A stretch of DNA of 64,000 bases, taken from positions 13,484,629-13,548,628 of the forward strand of contig CM028910.1 in the NCBI GenBank assembly GCA_016801845.1, read 5' to 3'. A model generated the notes under the pieces. That model was not told the origin of the DNA. It searched no databases and saw only the letters and a list, made by a program, of their open reading frames with translations. Within the stretch, counting starts at the first letter, position 1; every line of letters begins with the position of its first letter. Below are positions 23,249 through 37,781 of the stretch, one piece after another. Source of the stretch: Polydactylus sextarius. Its lineage: Eukaryota; Chordata; Actinopteri; Polynemidae. A program made the position numbers and the translations under genes.

Positions 23249-26200
23249 TTTGTCATGATATCTAATGACACGTTTGCTCCTGTGAGCTGTTTGTTTGCAG
23301 GCAAACAAATGACACTAAATTAATAGAATGCGACAAAAGAAAAAAAGTTCCTAAGAAGAAAACATAGAGTCCGTTTTATTCAGTCTGTCTTTACAGAGTA
23401 ACTAGATTTCCATACATGGGTCCAACACTAAACACAGCAGCTCGTTTATTTATGTACATCCCAACTGGAATATTGTCCAGGACTAAAATGGGACATGAAC
23501 TTGCATCCATGGCGCAGCACAAGAGGAAATATCAGTCTTATTCTCCTCGCAGGGTTTTCTGCATGATTCCAACTCACCAAATAAAAAAAAAAAAAAACCT
23601 TTAGCTGGACTTTTACACAGCCTCAGGAAGCTGAGTGTTTGTTTATGGAAATATGATATGCATGTGTGAGTCCCGCTTATTTCTCATTTTCTTGGGGTAT
23701 TTTGTCTGCCAGGAATCCTCTCAAGAATGTACAGACTACCCACAGATTAGTGCATTTCTGAAAATATTACTTCCACTTGTGTTCCGCAGGCCACTGTTTT
23801 GCTTGTAACCTCAGTCAGGAATCTTTTCTCTTTTATATTCCTGGTTCCCATCGCGTTTGTATATTAGTTTTTTTTTTTTTTATTTCCTCCCGCTCGTGAG
23901 AAGTAATGAGATGATTGACATCAGTGACACATATTGTAGTTGTATTAACCAGCATCTATCCTTCCTTTGTCTTTTGCCATTAATCTGTAATGAATTGAAG
24001 TGAAGGGGGGAAATGATGTATGTAGGACCAGAGCTGTCATGTAAATGGTTACAGAGTATTCCATTAATTAATATCAACTCAGACAATAAAATGGGGGAAA
24101 TAAAGGATTCTATGTGAATTTATCAAATAAATCAATTAATTGATTTTTAAATGGAGAGAAAAAATATTATTAGATTGTAAATGATTATATTAATTCATCA
24201 AAACAGGTCATATATCATTTAAAACTAGATTAATAAGTCTTAGATAGATAATGGGATTTCAAGGTCAGGATATTTTACAGCCATTTATACGGCTCCTCCA
24301 TAAAAATAATGATAAACCTCTGATGGTAACATTTATCACTGGAGCTCATCATTGCGGCCCCAGTGTACAAGGAATGTGCCACTGCAGTGGGACGTTGTTT
24401 TACTGCGTTAATGCCACAGGCCAGCGACAGACATGTGTTGCATAATGGTGTGGTGTCTGGCGGTGTGTTCATCCCTTGTTATGTTTGCGTTTGTGATGGT
24501 ATCGGGGGGAGGATGGAGACAGGGGATGACGGTTCATGCATGTGCAGATTTCTTTAGCCGTGCGCAGCCATCACCTCCCCACCCACCCTCTCGGGTTTTT
24601 CAGATGGCTTAAAAGGTATTTTTCCATCTGTGGGAAGATCTACAGACTGCTGAAGTTGATAAGCCTCGCCATTTCGCTGTCACAAGTCTGGGATTAACGT
24701 CTGGTCTTGGGTTTGGTCGGTCAGGTTTGGATGACTGCATCCCACCCTTTTCTGCCTCTCCCTTCCCTTTTGCCACCCACGTCACCCACCCAAATAATCA
24801 TCAAGTCAACCCTAAGCTTATGTGAGGTTGCCCCAGCCATGTAATAACAACATGGTAGTGCTTGTAATTATGCTGACCATTAGTCCATATGGAAGCAGAT
24901 GTCTGAGTCTGGTTTTGTCTGCATACTGGGACTGTTTATATTTCCAGTATGAAACCAAAAAAATGCATGTGAATCTACTGACACCGATGTTATCTGCTTT
25001 GTCTAACATCTGTTGCTGTCATTGTTAGTTTTTCTATGCACTGCTCCCTAACTGAAGCCATATTGTTCCAACATTCACCTCTGATTGTAAATATTCATCT
25101 CCACGTCTCTGTCTCTTAAGAGATGCCTCTAAGAAATATCTAAGGAACAAATAAAAATAGCAGATATAATCAAGGAGCGACGTCTTTGCCATGCTTGGTG
25201 TCGCTAATGCCCTGCCCTGCTCAGGTCAAACTCACCTATTGGTGTCACATAAATAGATCGGCCTCTCTCATTGCTTTTGCCACAGTCTCTGAATGCTTTA
25301 ATAGAGTGATCTGATACATGATGGCTGCCTAGAGCCAAGGAGTGGTTTGGTTATTCCTTAGACATTATAGATATAGTATTATTAGTCTTGTATATAGCCA
25401 AGAAACCTGGTTAATCTGTCCTGCGGGACATTTGAGCTGTTTGTACTGTTCAAATATCAACCTCGATCTTGAGTTTGTCATTCATTGTAAGCTCTTGGCC
25501 TGCTTCTTTCTTCTGGTGTATTCCTCCTGTATCTGTGTAAACCTATACTCAGGACAAATAGAAGGAGGGTGTTGGCTCAGAGCACAGAAAGGAAAGACCA
25601 GGGTTAACCCTGTTGTATTTGTAGGTGTAGTCCTGCAGGTGTACGTAGTTCGAGAATGAGAGGCTCACAGCAACGTGAGCAGTGGCTCATGTGAATGGCA
25701 GGCAGTTGTGAGTTAGAAGTAACATGCAAGTTTTCTTACTAGTGTGTGATCAAACGTCCTCGGGGCAAGGCACTGGTCCAACACACACATGCAGATTGTT
25801 GTCAAGCACTTTGTGAAAAACCAGTTCTGTTGATGTCAATTATAACTGCAATTAAAGAGACACACATTTACACATGAATGTACTTCAATGTATGTACTTC
25901 CCTTTACTATATGTAGAGGGAAGAGTTAAAGAGTCAGTCATATAATTTTTTTTTTTCTTCCAGATCACATTTGGTTATGGGGATTTATCAATTTGTTCTC
26001 AAACTCTTAACAGGAGTTTGTTATGTGCCTATATCCTGTGGATATAGTATCACATACTCGCAGCTGCAGACACAAAGCAGTGAATTTTCTGATTCTCCTC
26101 TAAAGCTTTAACTCATTCTATTTATTTTATTTTGTTTTCGACTGATTCATTAACTAATAGAAAAGAGCTTGCACTCAAGGCCCTATAGCTATCAAAGAGT

Positions 26201-29200
26201 TATTATATATTTCTGTTCCTTATTTGCACCTTGTTTACGCCCTGTGTTTTGTAATGTGACTTCTCTGGGTATCGGTTAGAGTTCGTCAGTGAAGCAGTGC
26301 CGCAGTGTCTCCAGGGAGCTGGGCCTCTTGTGTGGTTACATTGGGAAGACCAATTGTTCTGAGTTCTCAGAGAAAAAGGCAGCAAAGGCACATGATGGGA
26401 ATTGTTTTCCTCAGGAGAGCCGTGTCATGGAAACTGAAGCCCTTTTAACAAACACGCATGTCCCTCTGAGAAATATTAGTCTCTTTCTGTTTTTGTTGTT
26501 CTTGTTTTTCTAATTATACTAATTCTAAGAGTATTTATGGTCAACTAGTGAAGTCTTTTATCTCTAAAGTGGATGAGGATCTTTTGTCATGGTGGATTCT
26601 TTTAAACCATTACCACATTAGTTTACAGACATTTAAGCCACATTCCACAAAAGCAGCGCACCAGCACACAGTTTATTTCTAAAACCTCAGTGGTGAGCTG
26701 GGAATTTAGTATCTGGCAGAACTTTTGTACACAACTGTGACTATAATGTGTATTGTTCTTTTTAAAACAAAATTGATGAAATTGACAAGTTGTAGCAGCC
26801 TACATTTTGCGTGACTTTAGGAGTAATTTCTCCAAACCACTTTGACAGAACGGGTTGCGCATGCCGTTCTCTCCGGCCAAATGCAGCTTTCAAGAGTCTT
26901 TTAATGGCACATAGTTAAAATGATGAAATGGGATCTTCCAGCATGTTTTATAATTTCAGTAAAGTTACAGTTTAATTTGCTGGAGGATCACTGCTCGCTG
27001 TTTTTAAGCTAATTTTTGTGGCATTCTTGCTTTATTTTCATAGCGATAGTGGAGAGAGCAGGGTTAAAGGGAGGGAGGCTGTGGTAAGAACTTTCATACA
27101 TGGTATGTGTTTTACCAGGTGAGGCACCGGGGTGCCCTAAAGTTCACTAGTGACAGGAAGCAGCATTTGTAAAAAATATCCTGATGCAAAATGGTGTGAG
27201 ACAACAGTTTAGCATAGATCCACTTCATTCAGAAGTTACCTCACTATATATTTAGACTTAATGTGGGGAAGTTTCAAAATAAAAACACACAACATCAGAT
27301 TTGGTGAACTGTCAGAGAAGCTCTGTCGCATTCGGGATAGTTTTGCACTTTTAATTCCTCCCACAAACCTTTTATGGTTTAGGTTTAAACCTGTGTGGTC
27401 TATTTCTTTGATCCTGTCCAAACCCAGACTCTTTGATTGCCAACACAGATTTAGCTGCTCCACAACACCCCCACCACCTTTGGTCCAACCTCGCCTGCCA
27501 CTCTGTCTCCTTCTGCACTGTTTGAAGCTAAGTATGCGTAAATGATGGACGGAGTGAAACAGCAGGATTAAAAATAAAGAATGGGCCACAGCAGCAGCAG
27601 CAGCAGCAACAGGATTTGGTGCGACTGGTGAAGTTGGGCGTTCCTCATGTGAATTAGAATTCCAGAGGCCAGCGCCGGCGGAGGTTGTAGGCTCAGCACA
27701 TACCTTCCACATTAGTCAATCCAGCTTGGGGTGACAGTTAGAAAGAGGGAGTGTTTAGTTGTTTTGTTACTGTAAGCCATCTTTTAAAGGTCTAAAACAT
27801 CACCTATGTCAGTACACTGTGACGCTTTGGTGCTGTATTTTTCTTGTCCCGTTCAACAAGTCATGTTTTGAAGTGGAGGGAAGGAACAAAAGAGAGAAAG
27901 GGGGAGAGGGAGTTGCGGCTAAAAGAGGAAAAAAGAAGCTTGCGTCTGTGCTCCGTCTACAGCGAGAGGAGATGAGAGAGTTGTAGACGGAGACTTATGA
28001 GTAACGCAGGGATAAAATAATAAAGAGTCGAGGAACAGTGTTAATGCGAGAGGATACAAGAGCTATCAACATGGGGAAAAGATGGATTGGGAAAGGGGAG
28101 GGAAATCTATGAGAGAGAGCAGAAACTCGCTGAGTGACCTTCATTTTGGAAAGACGAGAAAAGAGAGTGGAAGAAATTAGGAGGAGTGTTCTGGCACATG
28201 TTCCAGCTGTGACCCTGAGGGAAAGTTTTATACCATAACAGGGCAGTTCAGGGGCATGAGAACACCCATCTCATGCCACACACACACGGTTTACATGTCT
28301 TGAAAATATGCATAATGAAAACCCAGACTGTGTGTTTTTCAAATGGAGTAGAACAATTGTCTGTCCATGCGGTTCTGCAGGTGCAGCAGGTTATGTCATG
28401 GTTATGAAACCAGAGGAAAGTAGGTGTGAGGTACGCTCAAACAATTAGAACAACTTCCAAATGATTGTGGCGAGGTGTTGACCTTTCTGTAGCACCAAAG
28501 AAAATGAACCCGGATGGACAGATGTAGATGCTAGTGAGGGAAAGAAATGAGAGAAAAGGTCAGAAAAACCCAAGATACAAAAACAAAGCAGACAGAAAGA
28601 AGCGGAGAGAAGACGTGACAAGCCTTGAATCTCAGGCGATTGTGGTCCAAATGGTCCTGCGTAATTGCACATCTGCCAGCTAAATAAAGCACAATCCCAC
28701 TGAGGCCTCTATATTTACAACAGAGGGAGAAGTGTGTGGGAGGACGCTGCAATCAAGAGAATGACAGACAGGAAGATGGAGCTGCAGAGAGAAGAATGAA
28801 TGACTTTGAATAAGAGAGAGAGAAAAGCGAATGGAGGATGTGAATCAGCAGTGGTAGAAGGAATGAAGGGAAGGATGACAACTTCTTCTGACAGTGGTAT
28901 CTTTGTTTGTCAGTGAGGGTTTCATTGTGAATTACTCAGCTCTCTGTTGGTCTCCGACTCATTTCACCACGTGGAGACACTGAGGTGCCACTGCTAATTT
29001 GCGGCCAGGTAAACTAAAAGGCTCAAACTAACTTCCCCATGTGGAACTGCAGATTTTTAAATGGGTCATCCTGCTCTACATCCTGCTACTTCAAACAGGC
29101 TCCTATTAGAGGCTCAGGCAGGAGATTTCTGACTGGCTGTCAGAGATTAACTTCCTGGCCACATTCCAAACTGGCAACATTTTCCGTCTCCCCATCCATA

Positions 29201-32200
29201 GCAGGTGTTTAGAAAGAGGGTTCTCCTGTTTCTTATAGGCAAAAACCTCAACTTCTCCTTCATGTATGTGTATTTTGGGGGATTTTCTTAACAGAAAAGT
29301 CTGCCTAAGATGCCTTGAGTTTAACCCAAGTGAGAGAGGCTGCTCAGTCTTTAAGCGCAGGCAGCTCCAGAGCAGTGTCACTTTGGGTTGTGGGGTTGTC
29401 TCGTGGTATCCCGGAGACCTATTTTGTCTACTGCTGGGTCTATTTTTGCCTGTAAGCAGTACGTGTATGTGTGTGTCTGTTTTCTGAGAGAGTGGTTGGT
29501 TTGTTTCTTGCCACTTTAATTTGCAGGGATGCTGATCATAAGAGACACACACACACAGTCACACACTTCTTCAGGATGTACAATTCGCTCTGCTTACGGA
29601 TGCCGTCATGGGCAGAGCGCCTGGTACATCCTGAGATTTATTGCACTCTTTTAACATAGTATTTAATTGGAGCTCTTTCATTTTCATCCAAACTTACAGT
29701 TTATGACCAATGAGTCAGATGACAGCTGAATTAGTGCTTCTTTCATGAATACAGAAATTAAAATTTCATACTTTTTTTTTTTCTTTTACAATCCAGGAGA
29801 GGATTATTTAAAACCAGGTGTCCTGACTTCACCCAGTCTATAAACTAAGTAGTAAAATCCATGTTTGGGTAGGAGGATTTAGTAAGCACGAAAAAGAAAC
29901 TAATAAAAACCTTTAAGCATAAGGCTAAGAGAATGAATACGTCTGATATTTGAGACTATAATGTTGAAAACGGACGCGCAAAGAGCTATTCAGCTGTTTG
30001 TGAGCACGTGAAGTGGAAGAGGATACATTTCACAAGTTACTGCCACTTCTCTTTGAAGCTTTTCGCTTAATTTCTCCGCTGCATCGTTATGATTAATGGC
30101 CCTGCTCTGGCAAGTGTTAAAAGCTTCATAAGGCAGTTTGAAGTTACAATACCATGTGACTCCAATATAGAAATAATTATGTCTTTCAACTGGTTTAAAG
30201 TGACATTTACCATGTTGTGTATTAAAATAACAAACATACCTCCAGACTTTGTCCAGGCCAGTGTTACACAAACCTTTAAAACCTGCTGTTTGATATATAT
30301 ACATGTATGTATGTATATGTAATGTGTGGGTATGTGTGTTTCCTTTCCAGTTTCAATGTGTTTTTAATGTTGTGCTAATGAAAACATTACATGTTGCATA
30401 AAAAAGTTGGTGTTGGCTGATGTAATATGTAGCAATATATATATAATAAGTGGAAATGGATTTCCACATCCCCTATGTCTGCCTAAGTCGTCCTGACAGC
30501 AAAGAACAAATATAACTATAACTACCCGTATAACTATGACTCGGACAAACAATGTAAATACGCTGATATTATGTTTTCAAATGTTTAATAGTATTTTACA
30601 TGCTGTGTACATTTCAGTTATGTTTATACTAGACATATAACATGGTCTGTAAATGATTAGAATAATACATTCAAGATACTTGGCATCAAGCCGGCTGTTG
30701 GGAAAAAAGTACTGCGCTGAAAATTGAGAATTTCATCGCTTTCTCTTTCTTCATTTCACTTTTAAAACAAAGTGATTGCAGAGAGATATTCAATCCTTGC
30801 GCAAATATATCAGAACTCTGAAGTGTTCATCACAATAATAACTTCTGTAATGAAATTCGATCCAGTATCGCTGTGTTTGATTCAAGTCCAGCCATATGTC
30901 AGCAACCGGGAGGAGAAAGAAAAGGTAAACTAGCACCAGTGGTTTATTCTTCTTCTTCTTCCTCCTCTACACTCTGCTTCATTCTTGACAGCTGGAAGCA
31001 GGATGTAGGATACAGACGTAAAAGCTGCCACCCAAAAGCCACATCAGTAAATCCATATCAGGGTTGCACCCCTGTGGAGCCTGAGACAGGATGTAAGTTA
31101 AATACAGTTGTGCAATTATTGTGCAGTGGTGTTTGCAAACAGGATTTTGGTGGTGCTAAGAGGAAAATATGTGGAGTGAGTCTCTGTACCCATGGTTCGC
31201 CATGTCGTGACATAGCTGCTAGATGTGTAAACAGGGATCTAGTGGGTGTCTGGTGGTTAGTGGGAAACTGCAATGAAGGGACAGGTGTCATCCAGCTGCT
31301 GCTTCTCATAAACAGACTGTGGAATAGATGAACTGGCCAGGTGTTGACTGCAGAAACCGCTCACAGGCATCGAACATAGTTAAAAGTATATAACTTACAC
31401 AGATGTGGATGTGTTAGTTAAAGTAGTGGTGTGATGTTTTTGGAAGTGTGGATAGTCACTGTCTGCTCGACAAGATTGATATCACTCTCATGTCAGTATG
31501 CTAAATATACAGCTATAAGCCGCAGACAGCGTAAAGACTGGAGACAGGGAAGCGTAGTCCAGGCTTTCTCTAAATGTTGAATTAGATTAAATGAGATTGA
31601 AAGAATAAATCAGTGAGATTAAGAGGTGCTGGTCACTGGCTGCTGCTTCATATTTGATGAACAAATATAAGAGAGTTATTAATCTGCTCATCAAACTCCT
31701 ATAAATTCCTATAGTAACTACGTTAAAGCTACAAAATGTAACAAACAGGATTACAAATAAAATAGACAGTTTAAGTCGTCATGAATCCTAATTACCTTCC
31801 CCAGTTATTTTATAATTATTTTGTTAAAGCCACATGTGAAGCAAAAGCTAAACGCTGATGAGTACCGTGTTAAGTGAGGTGAGGTGTTTAAACCTGCAGG
31901 CAGCCCACATTTTCGTTTCATTAAATGTGTTGTGTTGAAAGATTATCATTGGATAGTGAGTCCTCCGTTTTTGAAGATTTTAGCTGTTTTAGAACGAAAC
32001 CATATTAAAATCAGTTGGTATCCATTGGTTGTTTTTTTTTTTTCCCTCACTCTTTTTGTCTAATCCAAACCCAGCTCCTCCTAGGTCAGGTTACCATGTG
32101 TGATGATGTGTTCATCCTGTAGAAAACCATTGTTTATTCTTCTCAACACAAAGCTCCGGTTTTTGCAGCTGCACCTCCTCACTGGGGCAATAAGACTCTT

Positions 32201-33749
32201 TGTCTTCATGGTGTCTGTGAGGAACATGTGTGTCGTTGGCGTATCACTAAACAATGTCTGTACTCATCACATGTAAACTGGGACATATAGGCAGTGTCAC
32301 ACAAGACAAAGACTCAAAACACTGCTTGGCATTGTGGAGGTGTGATAGTGTGTTGTCATTTATTGTGAAGTACACTATTGGACTTGGACACACTGACAGT
32401 TTTAGTTGCTGTGGTGTGCCTGTGGTGTTTCTCTCAGTTTTAGGCTCATATATCAAAACACCCTCAAAACTTCCACCATGACTTCTTTTTAAACAGTATA
32501 CTTCATCCAAGTGTTTTAAAGTTTTAGTATTAGGGGAAAAAAAATGCTGCACGTTTTTGTCTCTGCTCAGACATTTACAGTAGACTGTTGTTCCACATCC
32601 ATAATGAGAGCTCTCTGGATGGACTTAAAGCCAGTGTTATAGTATTCACCTCAGCTGAATCCTTATCCACCATCTAGTTGTATATTTTCCTTTAGTCTCA
32701 GTCTTTTCAGTACGTGGACTCTTGGTCTCTCATCAGTCAGTCTTGCTGGAAGTCCTCCTGGAATTATGTCAGCTGCAGACATTTTTTTTGAAAGAATGGG
32801 AGGGGTGCATTGCTCATTTACACAGAAATATAATACTATTGGTGAGTGCAGTGCTTTTCCACTACTGTTTTTCTTATATTTAGTGTGCGGCTGTATGGCA
32901 TTTCCACAGCAGCCCCAAAGACTGACTGTCTGCCCGTTGTGCATAGCGATGGTCGATATCAGGGCGGAGAATACATTCTTCATAATGAATTTCATCAGTA
33001 CACCATTATTTACTCTGACTACTTGATTAAATATCTAATACAGATAAATATCCATCATATCTACCAGAGCAAAAGTTTTTTTTTTTTATCTTAAAATGGA
33101 TTTTTCTAAAACCAACAAACAACAAACTTTTTCATGATCAGACGGTCTCTTTTGTCATTTTTACATGAAAATACTTAATACTTTATGAAGCGTTTGCTTT
33201 TTTTTTTTTTTTTATGTCCACCATGATATTAACATGAGGATCTCTGTATCTTTTGTACTTTTGATTCAACACAATAAGACATTTTTAGACACCACAGACT
33301 CTTTATATGACAGATTTATATGAGCAGTTTCATTGGTAGTAGCCCATTAGTTGAAGCCCTGTATGATTTATTAATCAGCTAATTATTTTGGCACTGTTTA
33401 ACCAAAGACTGTAAGATTAGAAGAACCACCTCTGAATTTGTTTTTCCTCCACATACTGTATCGGCCAAGAGTCACACTCCACCCCAGATCTTTTTATAAT
33501 GAAACACTGCCCATTATGGCCTTGAACAGGGGCAGTAAAAACTTCAACTCAGTTTGGATTACGCCGTTACAACAGATTCCAGTGGAAAAGAAGTATCAGA
33601 ATATCCTGCATTTCTCTGCTGTCTGCTCATAGCCAAGAGGTGACTTCAAGGAAGAAAGAGCAAGAGAGCTACAGCAAAATGCTTCCAGTACTCTGCTTGT
33701 ATATAAACTAATACTGAATAATTATCTTGTTTGTATATTTATCTTGTTT

Positions 33750-33799
<50 letters not shown>

Positions 33800-36700
33800 T
33801 TTAACACACGGACAAACTAGTGAAGCAAGTTTGTGTGTATGAGAGAGAGAGAGAGTTGGAGGTTGAGTGAATATTTTTGGGAACATCTCAAGGACATCAT
33901 TCGTGCTCTCCGAAGCCTCAAGCAGCTATATTTGGTTTTATTTTTGTGCACAGCCACATCATTCCAGAGAAGTGGAGTTGTGGGTGTTGTGTCTGCAAAA
34001 ATGTATGTACAGTCTTGTAAGTGTTTGTACACTCTAGTGTCTGCGAGGGTACGTGTGTGATGTGTGATTTTTACATATGCCCCCATGCTTGTGTATATAT
34101 AAATACTATTTTCCAACCGTTTATTTTTGCAATTCCTTGCTGTGTATCTCTACCCTGACATTTAACTACCAAATGTTTTTTTTTTCTCCTTGTGGGTTGT
34201 TTCATCATTGTGATTTTAGACCTCGAGATCCAGAGGGAGAGAGAAAACAATTTAGCTATCCTTAGAGAAACATTTTCACTTCCCAGCTTAGGAGTGATGT
34301 AATGTCTGAAAACCTGTAGAAAAAGCGACAAATATGTTCGTCCTGACTTCATGTTCATTAACTTGGCTTGACCTGCTTTTCTGGTCTTAACCAGGACTTA
34401 GTATCATATCAGACTCAAAAATAGAATGCTATTTCTCCAAATATGGTGACTATTCACTTCTTTATGACCTTTGTTGTGGTAGTTCATATCATTTTGTTTT
34501 TTTTCATTATAGCGGCACTTCCCTTCATCATCATGACTATCGTGTCCAAGCCATATCAAAGGGGGATTTACTGTGATGATGAGAGCATCATGTACCCCGT
34601 AAAACCAGACACCATCACCCATGGCATGCTGGCGGCCGTCACCATCTGCTGCACTGTCATCATCGTAAGTTTTTTATCCAGAACATCAGTCTCCGCTGTC
34701 TTCTCACTGGGAGATTTGTTCCTTCTCACCTCAGTAAATTCAAAATCATGGAAAGCTTACAGGATTTCACCCATTTAACAACATCCTGTGCTGTTTGCTC
34801 CATTACTAAATGGCCTTTAAAAACTGGCTGAAGCTTTGACATATAAAGGAGGGAAAGTCATTTTCTTCTAATGATGCAAAAAATTGAAGAAAAAAAAAAA
34901 GGAAGTAAAACTTGTCACTGTTCTCCCCTCCCACCACCCATTGTGTCATCACACATCCACTACTGTAACTCTCTTTCTGTCTCAGCAAAACCTCAGTTGA
35001 CTCCCTTCAAATGGTGCAGAATGCATTTGGTTAATTGATTTGGTTCCATTTGGTTAATTGATTAACCAAATCAACCAAAAACTGCCACATCACCCCTGTA
35101 TTGACCTCCCTACACTGGCTTCCTGTTAGCTACAGGATCCAGTTTGAAATCCTTGTTCTTACTTATAAAGCTTTGCATTGTCAGAGTGTTAATCCGAGAT
35201 TGTACATAAATATGCTCCTCCAAGGACATTCAGGTCTGCTGAGCTTGACCTGCTTTTAGTCCCGCACACTAGATTAAAAATTAGAGGTGACCGAGCCTTC
35301 GCGTCTGCTGCACCCAGACTGTGGAAAGCTCTCCCACAGAATCTGAGAGCTGCTGAATTGTTAGAGAGCTTTAAGAAGGTCCTAAAAACCAAACTGTTTA
35401 TGCAAGCTTTCACTGACTTCCCTGTGATTTGTTTATTCTTTGTGTCATTGGGTGTATGTATTTATTGTTCTGCATTTTAACCATGTAAAGCACTTTCTGA
35501 GTCATAAATAAATGTTGCTTACTTACTTACGCTTTCAGATCTCCTCTGGAGAGGCTTACCTGGTTTACAGCAAAAGGATTTACTCAAATTCAGACTTCAA
35601 CCAGTATGTAGCTGCACTCTACAAGGTAGTGGGCACCTTCTTGTTTGGAGCAGCTGTCAGCCAGTCGCTGACTGACCTCGCCAAATACACTATCGGCCGC
35701 CCAAGACCTAATTTCATGGCTGTATGTTCCCCAAAGATCTGCACGGGATACATGCAGGTTATCAACTGCACCGGCAAACCACAGGACGTCACAGAGTCCA
35801 GGTAGAAGGAGAGGAACATATGATTCATCATCATCTTCATCAAGCAATACAGTTAAATCTCATTCTTCCCTTTTTGCTCTCTTTCAGGTTGTCTTTCTAC
35901 TCTGGCCACTCTTCTTTTGGAATGTACTGCATGCTGTTCCTCGCAGTAAGTACAACACACAAGCTTTTACATGTAAATACTCATCTCTATGAACAGTAAA
36001 TATGGAAATATCCCTATGCAAATATCTCATCGTTAATCAGGCATAACAGTCCACAGATGGACTCATCTGAGAACGGGCTCATGTGTTTGGATATGTACTG
36101 AAAAGCTAATTGTTGAGTAGATGAAAAGACTCATAGAGCTTGTTACTGCCTGTGGACACAAAAAGGAAAAAGACAAAAGTTCAGAGGAAGATTGAGAGAA
36201 ATTATCTGGAGACCTGTGCTGCCTTTTTCCCAGCAATGATGAAGGCGAAGCATGTGCTGTGTTTTGTCTTCCCTAGTTAGTCCACTTCATTACCCTTGGC
36301 TTCATCTCTTTGTGGTAAAATCCAGGCACCGGTGCTAGACAGCAAGTTTCAAGAGGCCAAGCACAGCAACATTGTTCAGTTTAAAAAAAAAGAAAGTTAA
36401 ATATCAAAGAGAGAGCAGCTAGCACGTAGCGCTGTCAGTGGTTCTCTGCTTTGCAAGGCAAATACCATGAACCAATGAAGCAAAGCTGTGATCTCTAGCT
36501 GTGTCCTACAGTGTTCAGTGCAGAGTGTACAGAGTTGCTGTGTGGCATGGGGACCATAGTGTGATGCCAAGTTTTACACCTTTAACAGTAACCAAGCAGA
36601 AGTGTTTGCTCTTGCCAGCTTAATAATTTCTTGGCGTCTGCTGCTTTACAGTAGAAAAAAAGCAGTTTCACTCCGTAGTGGATACAAATTACACTAATAC

Positions 36701-37732
36701 TCGACACCTTTTTACAGTTAAATCCAATTTGAGTTACACTAGCCACTGTTTCTTCATCGGGGGACTCAATTCATACTCAATTCATACTCTTAAATAAATA
36801 AAATGTTTTATTACTTGTGTTTGATGAGTTTTCAACCCTGATACCTTATACCCATTTCAACAAATATAGATGATGTACTGTATGATTACAATTACATAAC
36901 ATGTCAATACAAACAGATGTTCATCTCTTTTGTCCTCTGTCCTTTTCCCCTCTTCTTCACCCCTCACTCTTCTTTCAATCGTCAGCTTTACGTGCAGGCC
37001 AGACTTGTGGCTAAGTGGGCCAGACTTCTCCGGCCCACCATCCAGTTCTTCCTGGTGGCCTTCGCGGTGTATGTGGGTTACACCCGGGTCTCTGATTACA
37101 AGCACCACTGGAGTGACGTGCTGGTGGGGCTGCTGCAGGGAGCACTTGTTGCTGTACTCAACGTGAGTCTCCAAGACAACTTAATTCAAGGAAAACACCG
37201 CAACATTTAAGAATTACTACATGGCATTTGATATATGGATATAATGATATAGGGTTTTCAGTAACTGACCTCTGCAACCTGGTATTGCGTGCTGCTTTAA
37301 ACACTATAAAAAGTTTGTTTGTGGCAATTTACATAAACCTTTAATACAGAAATTGTCTTGCAATATTAACTTGGTCAGATTTTGGGAAAGAATTTTACTC
37401 TTATAATTTGAAATAATGCTCACAGAGAGAGCTTTAAAGATTGTTATTCCACATTTCATGTTCAGTGAACCATTTCCACCCTCACACCTGTCGACATTCT
37501 CACTTTGAGTCTTATTCCTGTGGTTTCAGACTTCAAAGCAAACATGGGTGGAACTGTCCAAATCACAAGAATGACATTTAATGGAAATCTAAACCGTTAA
37601 TCATTCTCCGTTCAAAGCAGCACAGCTGCTTATGAATCCATATTTCAGCTTTCTTTCATTCTCACGGTAAAAATGCATAGACGGGAAGTATGAAGGGAGT
37701 GAAGCATGTCAGCAGCGGAGTGTGGCTCGATA

Positions 37733-37781
<49 letters not shown>

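Larger units (their letters stand above)
23068..34512 (+). other. plpp2: plpp2 intron 1
   Basis: An 11.4 kb intron with a TG microsatellite (23184-23247), a run of six CAG triplets (27589-27606), a purine-rich region (about 27870-28160 and 28540-28870) and an AT microsatellite (33756-33794). I see no further exon or recognisable transposon in it. Open frames here are short and have no domain signatures. Confidence 0.75.

Noticed and set aside
27589..27606. CAG triplet repeat as a possible polyglutamine or expansion locus
   Set aside because: Only six pure CAG units and located in an intron, with no coding frame.
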